DNA of 43,890 nucleotides from Oscillospiraceae bacterium (GTDB taxonomy: Bacteria > Bacillota > Clostridia > Oscillospirales > Oscillospiraceae), in NCBI GenBank assembly GCA_009780175.1, contig WRAO01000022.1, forward strand, positions 1-43,890, given 5' to 3'. This document shows positions 1 to 7,359 of this stretch, piece by piece. The notes under the pieces are model-generated. The model did not search any database, was not told the DNA's origin, and worked only from the letters and a program-made list of their open reading frames with translations. A program made the position numbers and the translations under genes. Every line of letters starts with the position of its first letter. Within the stretch, counting starts at the first letter, position 1.

Positions 1-44
1 ACAGATTTACAGTCTGCCCCCTTTGGCCACTCGGGAACTCCCCC
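1..44 (-). tRNA. tRNA-Tyr (GTA), 3' end outside the window
   Basis: On the minus strand the gene starts with GGGGGAG at 44-38 and continues through a D-arm containing GAGTGGCC to an anticodon loop reading CTGTAAA, anticodon GTA. This is the usual start of a bacterial class II tRNA-Tyr. The variable arm, T-arm and acceptor 3' strand lie before base 1. It sits 3 nt downstream of the CCA end of tRNA-Thr, so both are probably cut from one transcript. Confidence 0.9.
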
Positions 45-47
45 ATA

Positions 48-123
48 TGGAGCTGGTGGACGGACTTGAACCCCCGACCTGCTGATTACAAATCAGCTGC
101 TCTACCAACTGAGCTACACCAGC
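48..123 (-). tRNA. tRNA-Thr (TGT)
   Basis: Complete cloverleaf on the minus strand. The acceptor strands GCTGGTG (123-117) and CACCAGC (58-52) pair perfectly. The D-arm has AGCTCAGTTGGTAGAGC, the anticodon stem-loop has CTGATTTGTAATCAG with anticodon TGT, and the T-arm has GGTTCAAGTCC. Discriminator T and an encoded CCA (50-48) follow. It reads threonine ACA and, by wobble, other ACN codons. Confidence 0.97.
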
Positions 124-145
124 ACATGCCTTACCAGCACAAATT

Positions 146-174
146 ATAGTACCAAACATCCCACCGCTTGTCAA
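146..174 (-). promoter_or_regulatory. Sigma-A type promoter for the tRNA-Thr/tRNA-Tyr transcript
   Basis: Reading the minus strand, a perfect -35 TTGACA (174-169) is followed by a 17-nt spacer and the -10 TACTAT (151-146). The predicted start is near 139, about 16 nt before the mature 5' end of tRNA-Thr. The promoter lies upstream of the TTG start chosen for mpg, which argues against the longer mpg reading frame beginning at 168. Confidence 0.7.
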
Positions 175-230
175 GCCTTTGTTTCCCGTGCTATGATGAG
201 CGGAGCATTCTGCCTTCGGAGGTGGCCTTC

Positions 231-818
231 TTGCATCTATCCAGAGCCTTTTTTGAACAAGATACCGTAACCGTCGCAAAGGCGCTGCTTGGTCAGCATT
301 TGGTCCGCCGGGAGCCGGATGGGACCCTCTCCCAGGGCCGCATCGTCGAGACTGAGGCCTATTGTGGGTATCGCGACAAAGCCTGCCACAGCTATAAGGG
401 CAAATCTGACCGCACAAAGGCCATGTTCGGCCCCAGCGGCCACGCCTACATCTACCTCATCTACGGCATGTACCACTGTTTTAACGTCACCTCCGGCCCG
501 CCCGGCGAACCAGAAGCCGTGCTCATCCGCGCGTTGGAGCCGCTGGACGGCCTCCCTCAGATGGAGTCCCGGCGCGGGATGAATAAACTCCGCCAACTCT
601 GCAGCGGCCCTGGTAAACTCTGCATCGCCATGGATATCCACAAAGCCCACTACGGCACAGACCTCCTCGCGGGTGGCGACCTCTACCTGGCAGCCGCTCC
701 ACCTCCGGCTGAGATCACCGCCTCGAAGCGGATCAATATTGGCTATGCCGAAGAGGCGGTGGATTTTCTCTGGCGGTTTAGCGTGGCTGGGAGTTCTTTT
801 GTTTCTGTTAAGCCTTAA
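231..818 (+). CDS. mpg: 3-methyladenine DNA glycosylase (AAG/MPG family)
   Basis: 195-residue protein of the alkyladenine glycosylase family, which flips and excises alkylated or deaminated purines to start base excision repair in the cytoplasm. The family core is visible: GRIVETEAY with the catalytic glutamate at about residue 40, then a conserved aspartate and histidine in RDKACHSYKG, then MFGPSGHAYIYLIYGMYHC, which corresponds to the substrate pocket and intercalating tyrosine of the human enzyme. I chose the TTG at 231 because GGAGGT (218-223) lies 7 nt before it and the protein then starts just before the family's conserved LSRAFF segment. An upstream in-frame TTG at 168 would overlap the divergent tRNA promoter. 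The gene is alone, followed by a hairpin-rich repeat region. A second, unrelated alkyl-base glycosylase (AlkC type) lies at 9474-10574. Confidence 0.93.
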   Translation: MHLSRAFFEQDTVTVAKALLGQHLVRREPDGTLSQGRIVETEAYCGYRDKACHSYKGKSDRTKAMFGPSGHAYIYLIYGMYHCFNVTSGPPGEPEAVLIRALEPLDGLPQMESRRGMNKLRQLCSGPGKLCIAMDIHKAHYGTDLLAGGDLYLAAAPPPAEITASKRINIGYAEEAVDFLWRFSVAGSSFVSVKP

Positions 819-828
819 TTTTTTTACT

Positions 829-940
829 GAGCCTGCGGCTCGCAATGCTCGTTGCGCTGAGGCGCCTTACTTTTTTTGCTATCGCACAAAAAAAGTAAGC
901 AAAAAAATGCGACCCGAGGGCTTCGCCCCCGAGTCCCCCA
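829..940. repeat. Mosaic intergenic repeat, copy A, module 1 (three hairpins)
   Basis: Non-coding stretch just after mpg with three hairpins. GAGCC/GGCTC are at 829-833 and 837-841. A perfect 13-bp stem CTTACTTTTTTTG/CAAAAAAAGTAAG lies at 866-878 and 887-899 with an 8-nt loop. An imperfect GC stem around a TTC loop (GGGC TTC GCCC) lies within about 911-935. I did not find this module elsewhere in the window. It resembles REP/BIME-like intergenic hairpins rather than a terminator, because no stem is followed by a proper T-run. Confidence 0.6.
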
Positions 941-943
941 TTT

Positions 944-1092
944 GACTTTTGGTTTGTGGGCACAAAAGTCATGTGGTTCCGCCTGCCGGCGGAGATTTGT
1001 GTCGCTTTCGGGCATACACGTTCTTGTGCGGTGCGCTAGACGAATGTGCGGCGGTCGTCCTACGCACTTCCTTCCGCCGGGCGAGGCGGAAG
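944..1092 (+). repeat. Mosaic intergenic repeat, copy A, module M
   Basis: Contains stems GACTTTTG/CAAAAGTC (944-951, 963-970), TCCGCC/GGCGGA (978-983, 988-993) and CTTCCGCC/GGCGGAAG (1071-1078, 1085-1092). Blocks such as GTGGTTCCGCCTG, TTGTGTCGCTTTCGGGC, TTGTGCGGTG and AATGTGCGGCGGT recur, diverged, at 36361-36440 (same orientation) and 11150-11225 (inverted). A shorter match is at 9353-9366. The short ORFs across it have no family features and look like chance frames. Confidence 0.75.
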
Positions 1093-1114
1093 ACAAGCGT
1101 TTGGTGCGCTGTGT

Positions 1115-1281
1115 ATTACAGTCAAAAGGAAGAGTTTTTCAAGAGAAACCATACGGTTTCTCTTGAATTGTTTTTTGCCTCCTTTTTGCCAACGCAAAAA
1201 GGAGGTCGCCTTCGGCGACACAACGCAATAGGCCTACCAGCCAGGGTGGAAATATCCCTATGGCACGCCGCAAGGCAAAAC
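1115..1281 (+). repeat. Mosaic intergenic repeat, copy A, core module (three consecutive hairpins)
   Basis: Three adjacent stems. TTCAAGAGAAACC/GGTTTCTCTTGAA (1138-1150, 1155-1167) has loop ATAC. CCTCCTTTTTGC/GCAAAAAGGAGG (1178-1189, 1194-1205) has loop CAAC. GTCGCC/GGCGAC (1205-1210, 1214-1219) has loop TTC. Similarity to copy B (11245-11412) continues past the hairpins up to the base before the dnaE stop codon. No T-run follows on the minus strand, so it is not a standard terminator for dnaE; a role in 3'-end protection is inference. Confidence 0.85.
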
Positions 1282-4200
1282 TTATTTTACCACCACATGC
1301 TCCGCGCCAAGCATCTCCTGCAACTCTGTAATCAAGGCCGGGTGGATCAGGCACTTCGCCGCCACGCGCTTCTCCGTGTCCGCAAAATACAGCACAATCT
1401 GATGCTCCCCAGGGAACATGGTGAGAATCAAGCGAATCCGCACATAGGCCGGGTCGTCTTGGCTGTTTAGGCGCACATACATCTTCTCCTGTAGTGACCG
1501 CGCACCGGGCTGTCCGCTCGGAAGCGGCGGCAACTCACCCAAGTCTAAATCGCTTACTGGGCGGATCTGCTCTACCAAAAGCTGCGGGTCCTTGTCATCT
1601 CGCACGCTGATTTTGCCGCGGACGATGACGATGTTGTCCTCCGCGATATAGGCCCCATCTCGGTCCAGCGTGCGTTGGAAAACGAGCAGTTCCATGTCGG
1701 CTGTATCGTCCTCCAGGGTGATGTAGGCCATCAGCGTGTTGTTGCGCGTTGTCTTCGTCTTATACCCGGAGACAACGCCGACCAGCGTCACCATCTGCTC
1801 GTCTCGGAATATGCGCGCGCCGCCCTCTGCGGCGAAGTCCGCGAGAATGTCGCCGATCCGCGCCGCGCCGAGGCGTTTGGCGCGGTCCCGATACTCGTCC
1901 ATCGGGTGCCCCGTGAGGTAAAGACCCGTTGTTTCTTTCTCCATCCGCATCCGCTCACGGGAGCCGAACTCCGGGATATCGGGGAGAGGCATCTTCCGCT
2001 TTTCCGTACCCTCTTCGTTCGTGCCGAACAGATCCATCTGCCCCTCTAAGTTCTTGCGCTGCCGCTCGGCCACCTCTTCCAGCATCCGCTCACAGACAGC
2101 CACAAGTTGGGACCGTCTCGCCCCCAAACTATCAAACGCGCCGCATTTGACGAGATTTTCCAGCGTCCGCCGATTGAGGTCATGCCCATACATCCGCTCG
2201 ACAAAGTCCGAAAAACTCTCAAACGGGCCGTTTTGTTCCCGCTCGATCACCAGCCGCTCAATCAGCGACCGGCCGATGTTTTTGACCGCCACGAGGCCAT
2301 ATCGAATCCCCTCATCGGTCACGGCGAAATCCGCGTCCGACTCGTTCACGTCCGGCGGGAGAAGTTTGATCCCCATCTCCCGGCACTCTGCCGTGTACTC
2401 GGCTACCTTCCCGCTATAGTCGAGTACGCTGGTGAGGAGAGCCGCCATGTATTCCTTGGGATAGTGGCATTTGAGATAGGCCGTCTGAAAGCTGATGATC
2501 GCATAGGCCACGGCGTGGGCCTTGTTGAAGGCGTAGTTGGCGAAGTCGAAGATATCGTCGTATATCTCCCCGGCGGTTTTCGCGTCCACGCCATTGGCTA
2601 CGGCGCCCACGATGCCGCGATCCGCGTCTCCGTGGATGAAGGCCTTACGCTCGCGTTCGATCTCCTCCGCCTTCTTCTTGCTCATGGCCCGGCGGATCAT
2701 GTCCGCCTGGCCCAGCGTAAAGCCCGCGAGCTTTTGGAAAATCGCGATGACCTGCTCTTGGTAGACGATGCAGCCGTAGGTCACATCTAAAATGTCATAG
2801 AGCATCGGGTGTTTGTAGCTAACCTTCTTCGGATCATGCTTCGAGGCGATAAATCGCGGGATTGAATCCATTGGCCCCGGACGATAGAGGGCGATGATAG
2901 CCGTAATATCCTCAATGCTCTGCGGCCCGAGGCCGGTACAGACGGCGGTGATGCCGGTTGATTCCATCTGGAACACCCCGGCGGTCTTACCCTGTGAGAG
3001 CATGGCGAACGTCGCGGCGTCCGTGTCAGGGATGGCGGCGAGGTCGAAGTCCGGCTCCCGCTTTTGGATCAAAGTCACCGCGTCTCTGATAACGGTAAGG
3101 TTGCGCAGACCGAGGAAGTCCATCTTAAGCAGCCCCAGCTCCTCCAGCGTCCCCATTGGATATTGGCAGACGATGGATTCGTCGTTCCTCGCCAGCGGCA
3201 CGTATTCATAGAGCGGCTTTGTTGTAATCACCACGCCCGCCGCGTGGGTAGAGGCGTTGCGGGGCATCTCTTCGAGGGCTTTTGCCGTGTCGATCAGGGT
3301 TTTCATGCGGGGGTCACTCTCGCAGATGTCGCGCAGGGGCTTGGAGATGGCCAGCGCGCCGTCCAGCGTGATGCCCAGCGTGTCCGGCACCGCTTTCGCC
3401 ACCACGTCCGCCTCGGCGTAGCTGATACCCAGCACGCGGGCCACGTCGCGAATCGCGCCCTTGGCTTTTAGGGTGCCGAAGGTGATGATCTGGGCCACGT
3501 GGTCCGCGCCGTATTTTTGCGTTACATAGTCCAGCACCTCACCCCGGCGTTCGATGCAAAAGTCGATATCAATATCGGGCATACTGATGCGCTCGGGGTT
3601 GAGGAATCGCTCGAAGAAGAGGCCGAAGCGGATGGGGTCTACGTCGGTGATTCCGAGACAATAAGACACCACGCTCCCCGCCGCGCTACCCCGGCCCGGG
3701 CCGACGGAGATACCCTGGGATTTCGCGTAGGAGATGAAGTCCGCGACGATGAGGAAGTAGTCTTCGAAGCCCATCTGGGCGATCATTTGGAGTTCGCGGT
3801 CTAGTTGGGCGCGTGTCTCGGCCTGTCCTTCGCCGTACCGCTGTAGGAACCCGATCTCGCAGAGGTGCCGCAGATACGCCACCGCATCTGTCCACCCCTC
3901 CGGTAATTGAAATTCCGGAAGGTGATATTCGCCAAATTGAAACTCTAAATTACACTGCTCCGCGATCCGCTCCGTGTTCGCAATCGCCTCCGGCGACGCA
4001 GGAAACAGCGCCAGCATCTCCGCTTCGCTCTTGAGATAAAATTCCTCTGTCTCAAACTTCATGCGGTCTTGATCGTCCAGCGTCTTCGCCGTCTGGATGC
4101 ACATCAGCACGTCTTGGATGTAAGCCCCCTCGCGGGTGAGATAATGCGCGTCATTGGTCGCGACGAGCGGAATGCGCGTCTCCCGTGAAATACGAATCAG

Positions 4201-4761
4201 CCCTTCGTTCACGGCCGGCTGCTCCGGCAGTCTGTGGTCTTGGAGTTCAAGGTAATAGTTCCCCTCGCCAAATAGATCTGCATAGCGGAGTGCGACCGCT
4301 TTCGCCGCGTCATAGTCCTGTTCCATTAGGCGTTTCGGGATTTCGCCACCGAGGCAGGCGGAAAGGCAGATTAGGCCTTCGCTATGGGATTGGAGGAGGT
4401 CCCAGTCGATCCGGGGTTTGCTGTAAAAGCCTTCTGTATATCCTGCGCTCACCAGATAGCAGAGGTTTTGATAGCCCACCCTATCCTTGCAGAGCAAAAT
4501 CAGATGGTAGGGCGAAGCGCTCCCCGGCGTCTTGTCAAATCGGCTCCCCGGGGCTACGTAGACTTCGCAGCCGATGATCGGCTTTATGCCCGCTTTTACG
4601 CAGGCCTTGTAGAACGCAATCGCCCCGTACATTGACCCGTGATCCGTAATGGCGAGCGCCGTCTGCCCCAGTTCTTTTGCCCGCTCGGGCAACTCAGAAA
4701 TGCGGCAGGCCCCGTCGAGGAGGCTGTATTCGCTATGTACGTGTAGGTGGGTGAATGGCAT
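1282..4761 (-). CDS. dnaE: DNA polymerase III alpha subunit (DnaE)
   Basis: 1159-residue replicative polymerase catalytic subunit. An N-terminal PHP domain opens with HLHVHSEYSLLDG and retains ITDHGSMYGA. The polymerase palm has GPGRGSAAGS, then PDIDIDF near residues 395-401 carrying two catalytic aspartates, and KMDFLGL near 547 carrying the third. A helix-hairpin-helix region and an OB-fold (about 990-1030, VTLVGVVSGYKTK...) follow. Length matches DnaE rather than PolC. I chose ATG 4761 because AAGGAG lies about 8 nt upstream and the PHP domain starts immediately; an in-frame extension of 26 residues has no support. It is the last gene of the hprK-murB-rapZ-whiA block, 58 nt after an AT-rich membrane gene. 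Clostridial genomes often place dnaE after whiA, so the intervening gene looks like an insertion. Confidence 0.98.
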   Translation of the reverse strand: MPFTHLHVHSEYSLLDGACRISELPERAKELGQTALAITDHGSMYGAIAFYKACVKAGIKPIIGCEVYVAPGSRFDKTPGSASPYHLILLCKDRVGYQNLCYLVSAGYTEGFYSKPRIDWDLLQSHSEGLICLSACLGGEIPKRLMEQDYDAAKAVALRYADLFGEGNYYLELQDHRLPEQPAVNEGLIRISRETRIPLVATNDAHYLTREGAYIQDVLMCIQTAKTLDDQDRMKFETEEFYLKSEAEMLALFPASPEAIANTERIAEQCNLEFQFGEYHLPEFQLPEGWTDAVAYLRHLCEIGFLQRYGEGQAETRAQLDRELQMIAQMGFEDYFLIVADFISYAKSQGISVGPGRGSAAGSVVSYCLGITDVDPIRFGLFFERFLNPERISMPDIDIDFCIERRGEVLDYVTQKYGADHVAQIITFGTLKAKGAIRDVARVLGISYAEADVVAKAVPDTLGITLDGALAISKPLRDICESDPRMKTLIDTAKALEEMPRNASTHAAGVVITTKPLYEYVPLARNDESIVCQYPMGTLEELGLLKMDFLGLRNLTVIRDAVTLIQKREPDFDLAAIPDTDAATFAMLSQGKTAGVFQMESTGITAVCTGLGPQSIEDITAIIALYRPGPMDSIPRFIASKHDPKKVSYKHPMLYDILDVTYGCIVYQEQVIAIFQKLAGFTLGQADMIRRAMSKKKAEEIERERKAFIHGDADRGIVGAVANGVDAKTAGEIYDDIFDFANYAFNKAHAVAYAIISFQTAYLKCHYPKEYMAALLTSVLDYSGKVAEYTAECREMGIKLLPPDVNESDADFAVTDEGIRYGLVAVKNIGRSLIERLVIEREQNGPFESFSDFVERMYGHDLNRRTLENLVKCGAFDSLGARRSQLVAVCERMLEEVAERQRKNLEGQMDLFGTNEEGTEKRKMPLPDIPEFGSRERMRMEKETTGLYLTGHPMDEYRDRAKRLGAARIGDILADFAAEGGARIFRDEQMVTLVGVVSGYKTKTTRNNTLMAYITLEDDTADMELLVFQRTLDRDGAYIAEDNIVIVRGKISVRDDKDPQLLVEQIRPVSDLDLGELPPLPSGQPGARSLQEKMYVRLNSQDDPAYVRIRLILTMFPGEHQIVLYFADTEKRVAAKCLIHPALITELQEMLGAEHVVVK

Positions 4762-4819
4762 TGGGAGGCTCCTTTTGTATTTTATGTGTTTTGCGAGCAG
4801 TATGATTATTTTCCTTTGT

Positions 4820-5524
4820 CTATAAATCAAATTTTTCATACAGCCTTGCGGTTATTGGTCTGCATATCAAAAATACAACCAACCCCATAGCGGCGATAAT
4901 CATAGCGGCAGGCGTAGCCATGCGCGGCAGTTCAAACACACGATAAAATAGTGATTGCAGTCCAAAGGCAGTGCCAAATGAAACAAGAAAACCAATGATA
5001 GGAGCCAAACTATCTCCCTTATCGTTTTGTAAATATTGTATGAATTGCAATGTGTAATTAAGTCCTGCCGTCGCCCACACAACAAAAAACATAGCCCCTG
5101 CGTTGTAAATGCCCATAGGTATATACTCAAGTATATAGGGGTCTGCTAAAACTGCCACTACCCAAACAACCGCTAACACTGGCATACTTGTCAGCGAAAA
5201 CAAAAAGTAATTGAGATAAGTCGCTGTTGTAAAATCCTTTTTTGAAATTGGCGCATCAGGGTTAGCTTCTGTCCATTTTGAGTAACTTTTGGTTCTCGTT
5301 AGGATAATATAAGGAACTACGGCAATTATAAATTTTACAGGTAAGTCAACAACAAGCTCCCTTAACCACCGTTCGGAAATCACATTTGTAACCGCTGGAA
5401 TAGTTCTCATAATTGCAACTGCTACCCATACTATCAAAAGGGCAAATAATGCAAGCAATACAGTTTTTCCATTTGTTCGGACAGATTGCATGAGATAATT
5501 TTTTATTGGTTTTTTTGTATTCAT
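4820..5524 (-). CDS. Integral membrane protein of unknown function, probably acquired
   Basis: 234-residue protein I do not recognise. It has about six hydrophobic segments, for example around residues 20-40, 62-78, 105-125, 135-155, 175-190 and 205-222. A positively charged N-terminus (NTKKPIKN) precedes the first. There is no signal peptidase site and no catalytic motif I can name. The start ATG at 5524 has AGGAGA upstream. Base composition is clearly AT-richer than whiA and dnaE on either side, with many TTT, ATA and AAA codons, which suggests recent transfer into the operon. It is co-oriented with its neighbours, 33 nt after whiA, so it probably rides on the same transcript. Transport or immunity would be guesses. 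Confidence 0.8.
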   Translation of the reverse strand: MNTKKPIKNYLMQSVRTNGKTVLLALFALLIVWVAVAIMRTIPAVTNVISERWLRELVVDLPVKFIIAVVPYIILTRTKSYSKWTEANPDAPISKKDFTTATYLNYFLFSLTSMPVLAVVWVVAVLADPYILEYIPMGIYNAGAMFFVVWATAGLNYTLQFIQYLQNDKGDSLAPIIGFLVSFGTAFGLQSLFYRVFELPRMATPAAMIIAAMGLVVFLICRPITARLYEKFDL

Positions 5525-5557
5525 TATACTTTCTCCTCTGCACCAACTATAAAATTC

Positions 5558-6457
5558 CTACAACTCCCCACCGAGCTCCATCAACTTCCTCACCCGATGG
5601 CTCATACAGGACTTCGTCACCGGCGGGTCTGCTAATTGCGCCAGTTCCTGCAGACTCAACTCCGGATTCACAATCCGCAGCAAGGCCGTCTGATGCAATT
5701 TCTCCGGTAAACTCTCCAACCCGTCTCGCTGTTCGATTCGGCGGATTGCTTCCAGTTGCAGGGCGGCGGCCTCCACGCTTTTGTCCACATTCGCCGCGTC
5801 GCAGTTGACCCGGCGCTGGATGGTGTTGCGCATGTCCCGTTCTACCTTGGCCGTCATATGCGCGAGCGCTGCCCCTGGGGCGCCGATGATGGTCAAAAAA
5901 TCCTCAATCGCGCCGGACTGTTTGAAATACACGGCCCAATGGCCCCGGCGCATGGTGTCCTTCGGATCGAGTTGCATGTCCCTGAGAATCGAAACCATTC
6001 CCCGCGAAACGCTCATGTGGCTGGTCACAAGTTCGAGATGATATCCCCGCTCCGGGTCCGTTACAGATCCGCCCGCCAGAAAAGCGCCCCGGACAAAAGC
6101 CGCCGGGCAGCAGGGTTCTTCAAACAGGCCAAAGTTGATCTGATGCGCAAAGTGCGCACTCCCATCATAGCCCACCGCGTCCGCGATATCTCCGAGTTTG
6201 ACTAGATCAGTGACCGCATAAGCCTGTTTCCCGGTCGCTTCGGATTCCGGCTGCACATCAAACGTGAGCCCGAAGGCGCGATGAAGCAAAGCCCCCAGTC
6301 TCACCCCGAACACCCGGTTTTCTGTGACAATTCGCATCTCCCGCGGGGTAAAAGTATTGCCGTACAAAAATGCGCCGTAGACCTCCGCCACAGCGCAGCA
6401 CCGCTTGCCCACGGGCAACTTGCAAAGTTCTGTTTTCACACCGGCCGAAAAAGTCAT
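5558..6457 (-). CDS. whiA: DNA-binding protein WhiA
   Basis: 299-residue WhiA. The N-terminal half is the degenerate LAGLIDADG homing-endonuclease-like fold (segments EVYGAFLYGN and FVRGAFLAGGSVTDP). The C-terminal half is a helix-turn-helix domain (LSLQELAQLADPPVTKSCMSHRVRKLMEL). MRNTIQRRVNCDAANVDKS between them is a strong family signature. WhiA is a sporulation and division regulator in actinobacteria and affects division and chromosome segregation in Bacillus. Its ATG overlaps the rapZ TGA by 4 nt (ATGA), implying translational coupling. In most Firmicutes yvcK (glmR) separates rapZ and whiA; here it is missing. Confidence 0.97.
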   Translation of the reverse strand: MTFSAGVKTELCKLPVGKRCCAVAEVYGAFLYGNTFTPREMRIVTENRVFGVRLGALLHRAFGLTFDVQPESEATGKQAYAVTDLVKLGDIADAVGYDGSAHFAHQINFGLFEEPCCPAAFVRGAFLAGGSVTDPERGYHLELVTSHMSVSRGMVSILRDMQLDPKDTMRRGHWAVYFKQSGAIEDFLTIIGAPGAALAHMTAKVERDMRNTIQRRVNCDAANVDKSVEAAALQLEAIRRIEQRDGLESLPEKLHQTALLRIVNPELSLQELAQLADPPVTKSCMSHRVRKLMELGGEL

Positions 6458-7338
6458 GCCTGTTCCTTCCGTTTCTCGCGCTTCTCAATGTCCCGATGGA
6501 TCGTCTCCACCTCATATCCCTGCCCTCGAATCAGCGCCGAAAGCGCCTCCGCGACCGCCACACTCCGATGCAGTCCCCCGGTGCAACCGATAGAGATGGT
6601 GAGGCTCGTCTTGCCTTCTTCGATGTAGAGGGGCAGCAAAAACGTAAGCATCCGCTCCAGGTGCCCCATAAACTCCCCCGCCGACGCGTGGGAAAACACA
6701 AAGTCAGACACGGGCTTGTCCAGCCCCGTCTGCGGCCGGAGGTCTTCCATATAATAGGGATTCGGCAGATAGCGCATATCAAAAACGAGATCTGAGTCCA
6801 TCGGTATCCCGTGTTTAAAGCCAAAGGCCACCACATTCACATAGAGCGATTTTTCCCCACTCTTGGCCGAGGTGAAGAGCTGATATATTTTCCGTTGCAA
6901 CCTGCCCAAGGTCAATCCTGTCGTGTCCACGATAAAATCCGCCCTGTCTCTGACCGACAAGAGCAAACGCTTCTCCTGCCGGATCGCTTCTTCCAACCCG
7001 TGCCCGCTCGATTCCAGCGGATGCCGCCGTCGGGTTTCTTTGAACCGCCGCACGAGTTCTTCCACAGACGCGTCCATGAAGAGGATTTTGTAGGGACAGC
7101 CGAGGGCCATCATCTCGTCCAAGGCGGAGAAGAGCGCCTCAAACCCGCCCCGGCTGCGCACGTCTGTCACGATGGCTACCCGTTCATACTGGCCTCTCGC
7201 CGCAAGGCAAAGTTCGGCAAAGCGAGGGATGAGAACCGCCGGCATATTGTCTACGCAATAAAAGCCCAGGTCCTCCAGAATATCCGCCGCCTGGCTTTTC
7301 CCTGCACCGCTGATCCCGGAAATGACGATAAATTCCAT
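6454..7338 (-). CDS. rapZ: RNase adapter / nucleotide-binding protein RapZ (YvcJ)
   Basis: 294-residue RapZ/YvcJ P-loop protein. Walker A is at residues 8-15 (GISGAGKS). The C-terminal domain holds GCTGGLHRSV near residue 250, the conserved segment that in E. coli RapZ binds small RNAs or GlcN6P. Bacillus YvcJ hydrolyses GTP and affects competence; the RNA adapter role is established only in enterobacteria. The start ATG 7338 has AGGAGG upstream. It sits 21 nt after murB and overlaps whiA by 4 nt, in the conserved cell-wall/carbon-regulation block. Confidence 0.97.
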   Translation of the reverse strand: MEFIVISGISGAGKSQAADILEDLGFYCVDNMPAVLIPRFAELCLAARGQYERVAIVTDVRSRGGFEALFSALDEMMALGCPYKILFMDASVEELVRRFKETRRRHPLESSGHGLEEAIRQEKRLLLSVRDRADFIVDTTGLTLGRLQRKIYQLFTSAKSGEKSLYVNVVAFGFKHGIPMDSDLVFDMRYLPNPYYMEDLRPQTGLDKPVSDFVFSHASAGEFMGHLERMLTFLLPLYIEEGKTSLTISIGCTGGLHRSVAVAEALSALIRGQGYEVETIHRDIEKREKRKEQA

Positions 7339-7359
7339 GCCCCACTGCCTCCTTTCCTC

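Noticed and set aside
168-230. Upstream TTG start at 168 for mpg
   Set aside because: It would place the start of the gene over the -35 region of the divergent tRNA promoter, and the added residues are not part of the family; TTG 231 has GGAGGT.
1115-1281. Core repeat hairpins as a rho-independent terminator of dnaE
   Set aside because: On the minus strand none of the stems is followed by a T-run, and a homologous copy sits beyond a separate proper terminator after rpsR.
876-1470. Several short frames (90-170 codons) across repeat copy A and the dnaE 3' end
   Set aside because: No conserved motifs; the frames are broken in the other repeat copies and overlap dnaE antisense.
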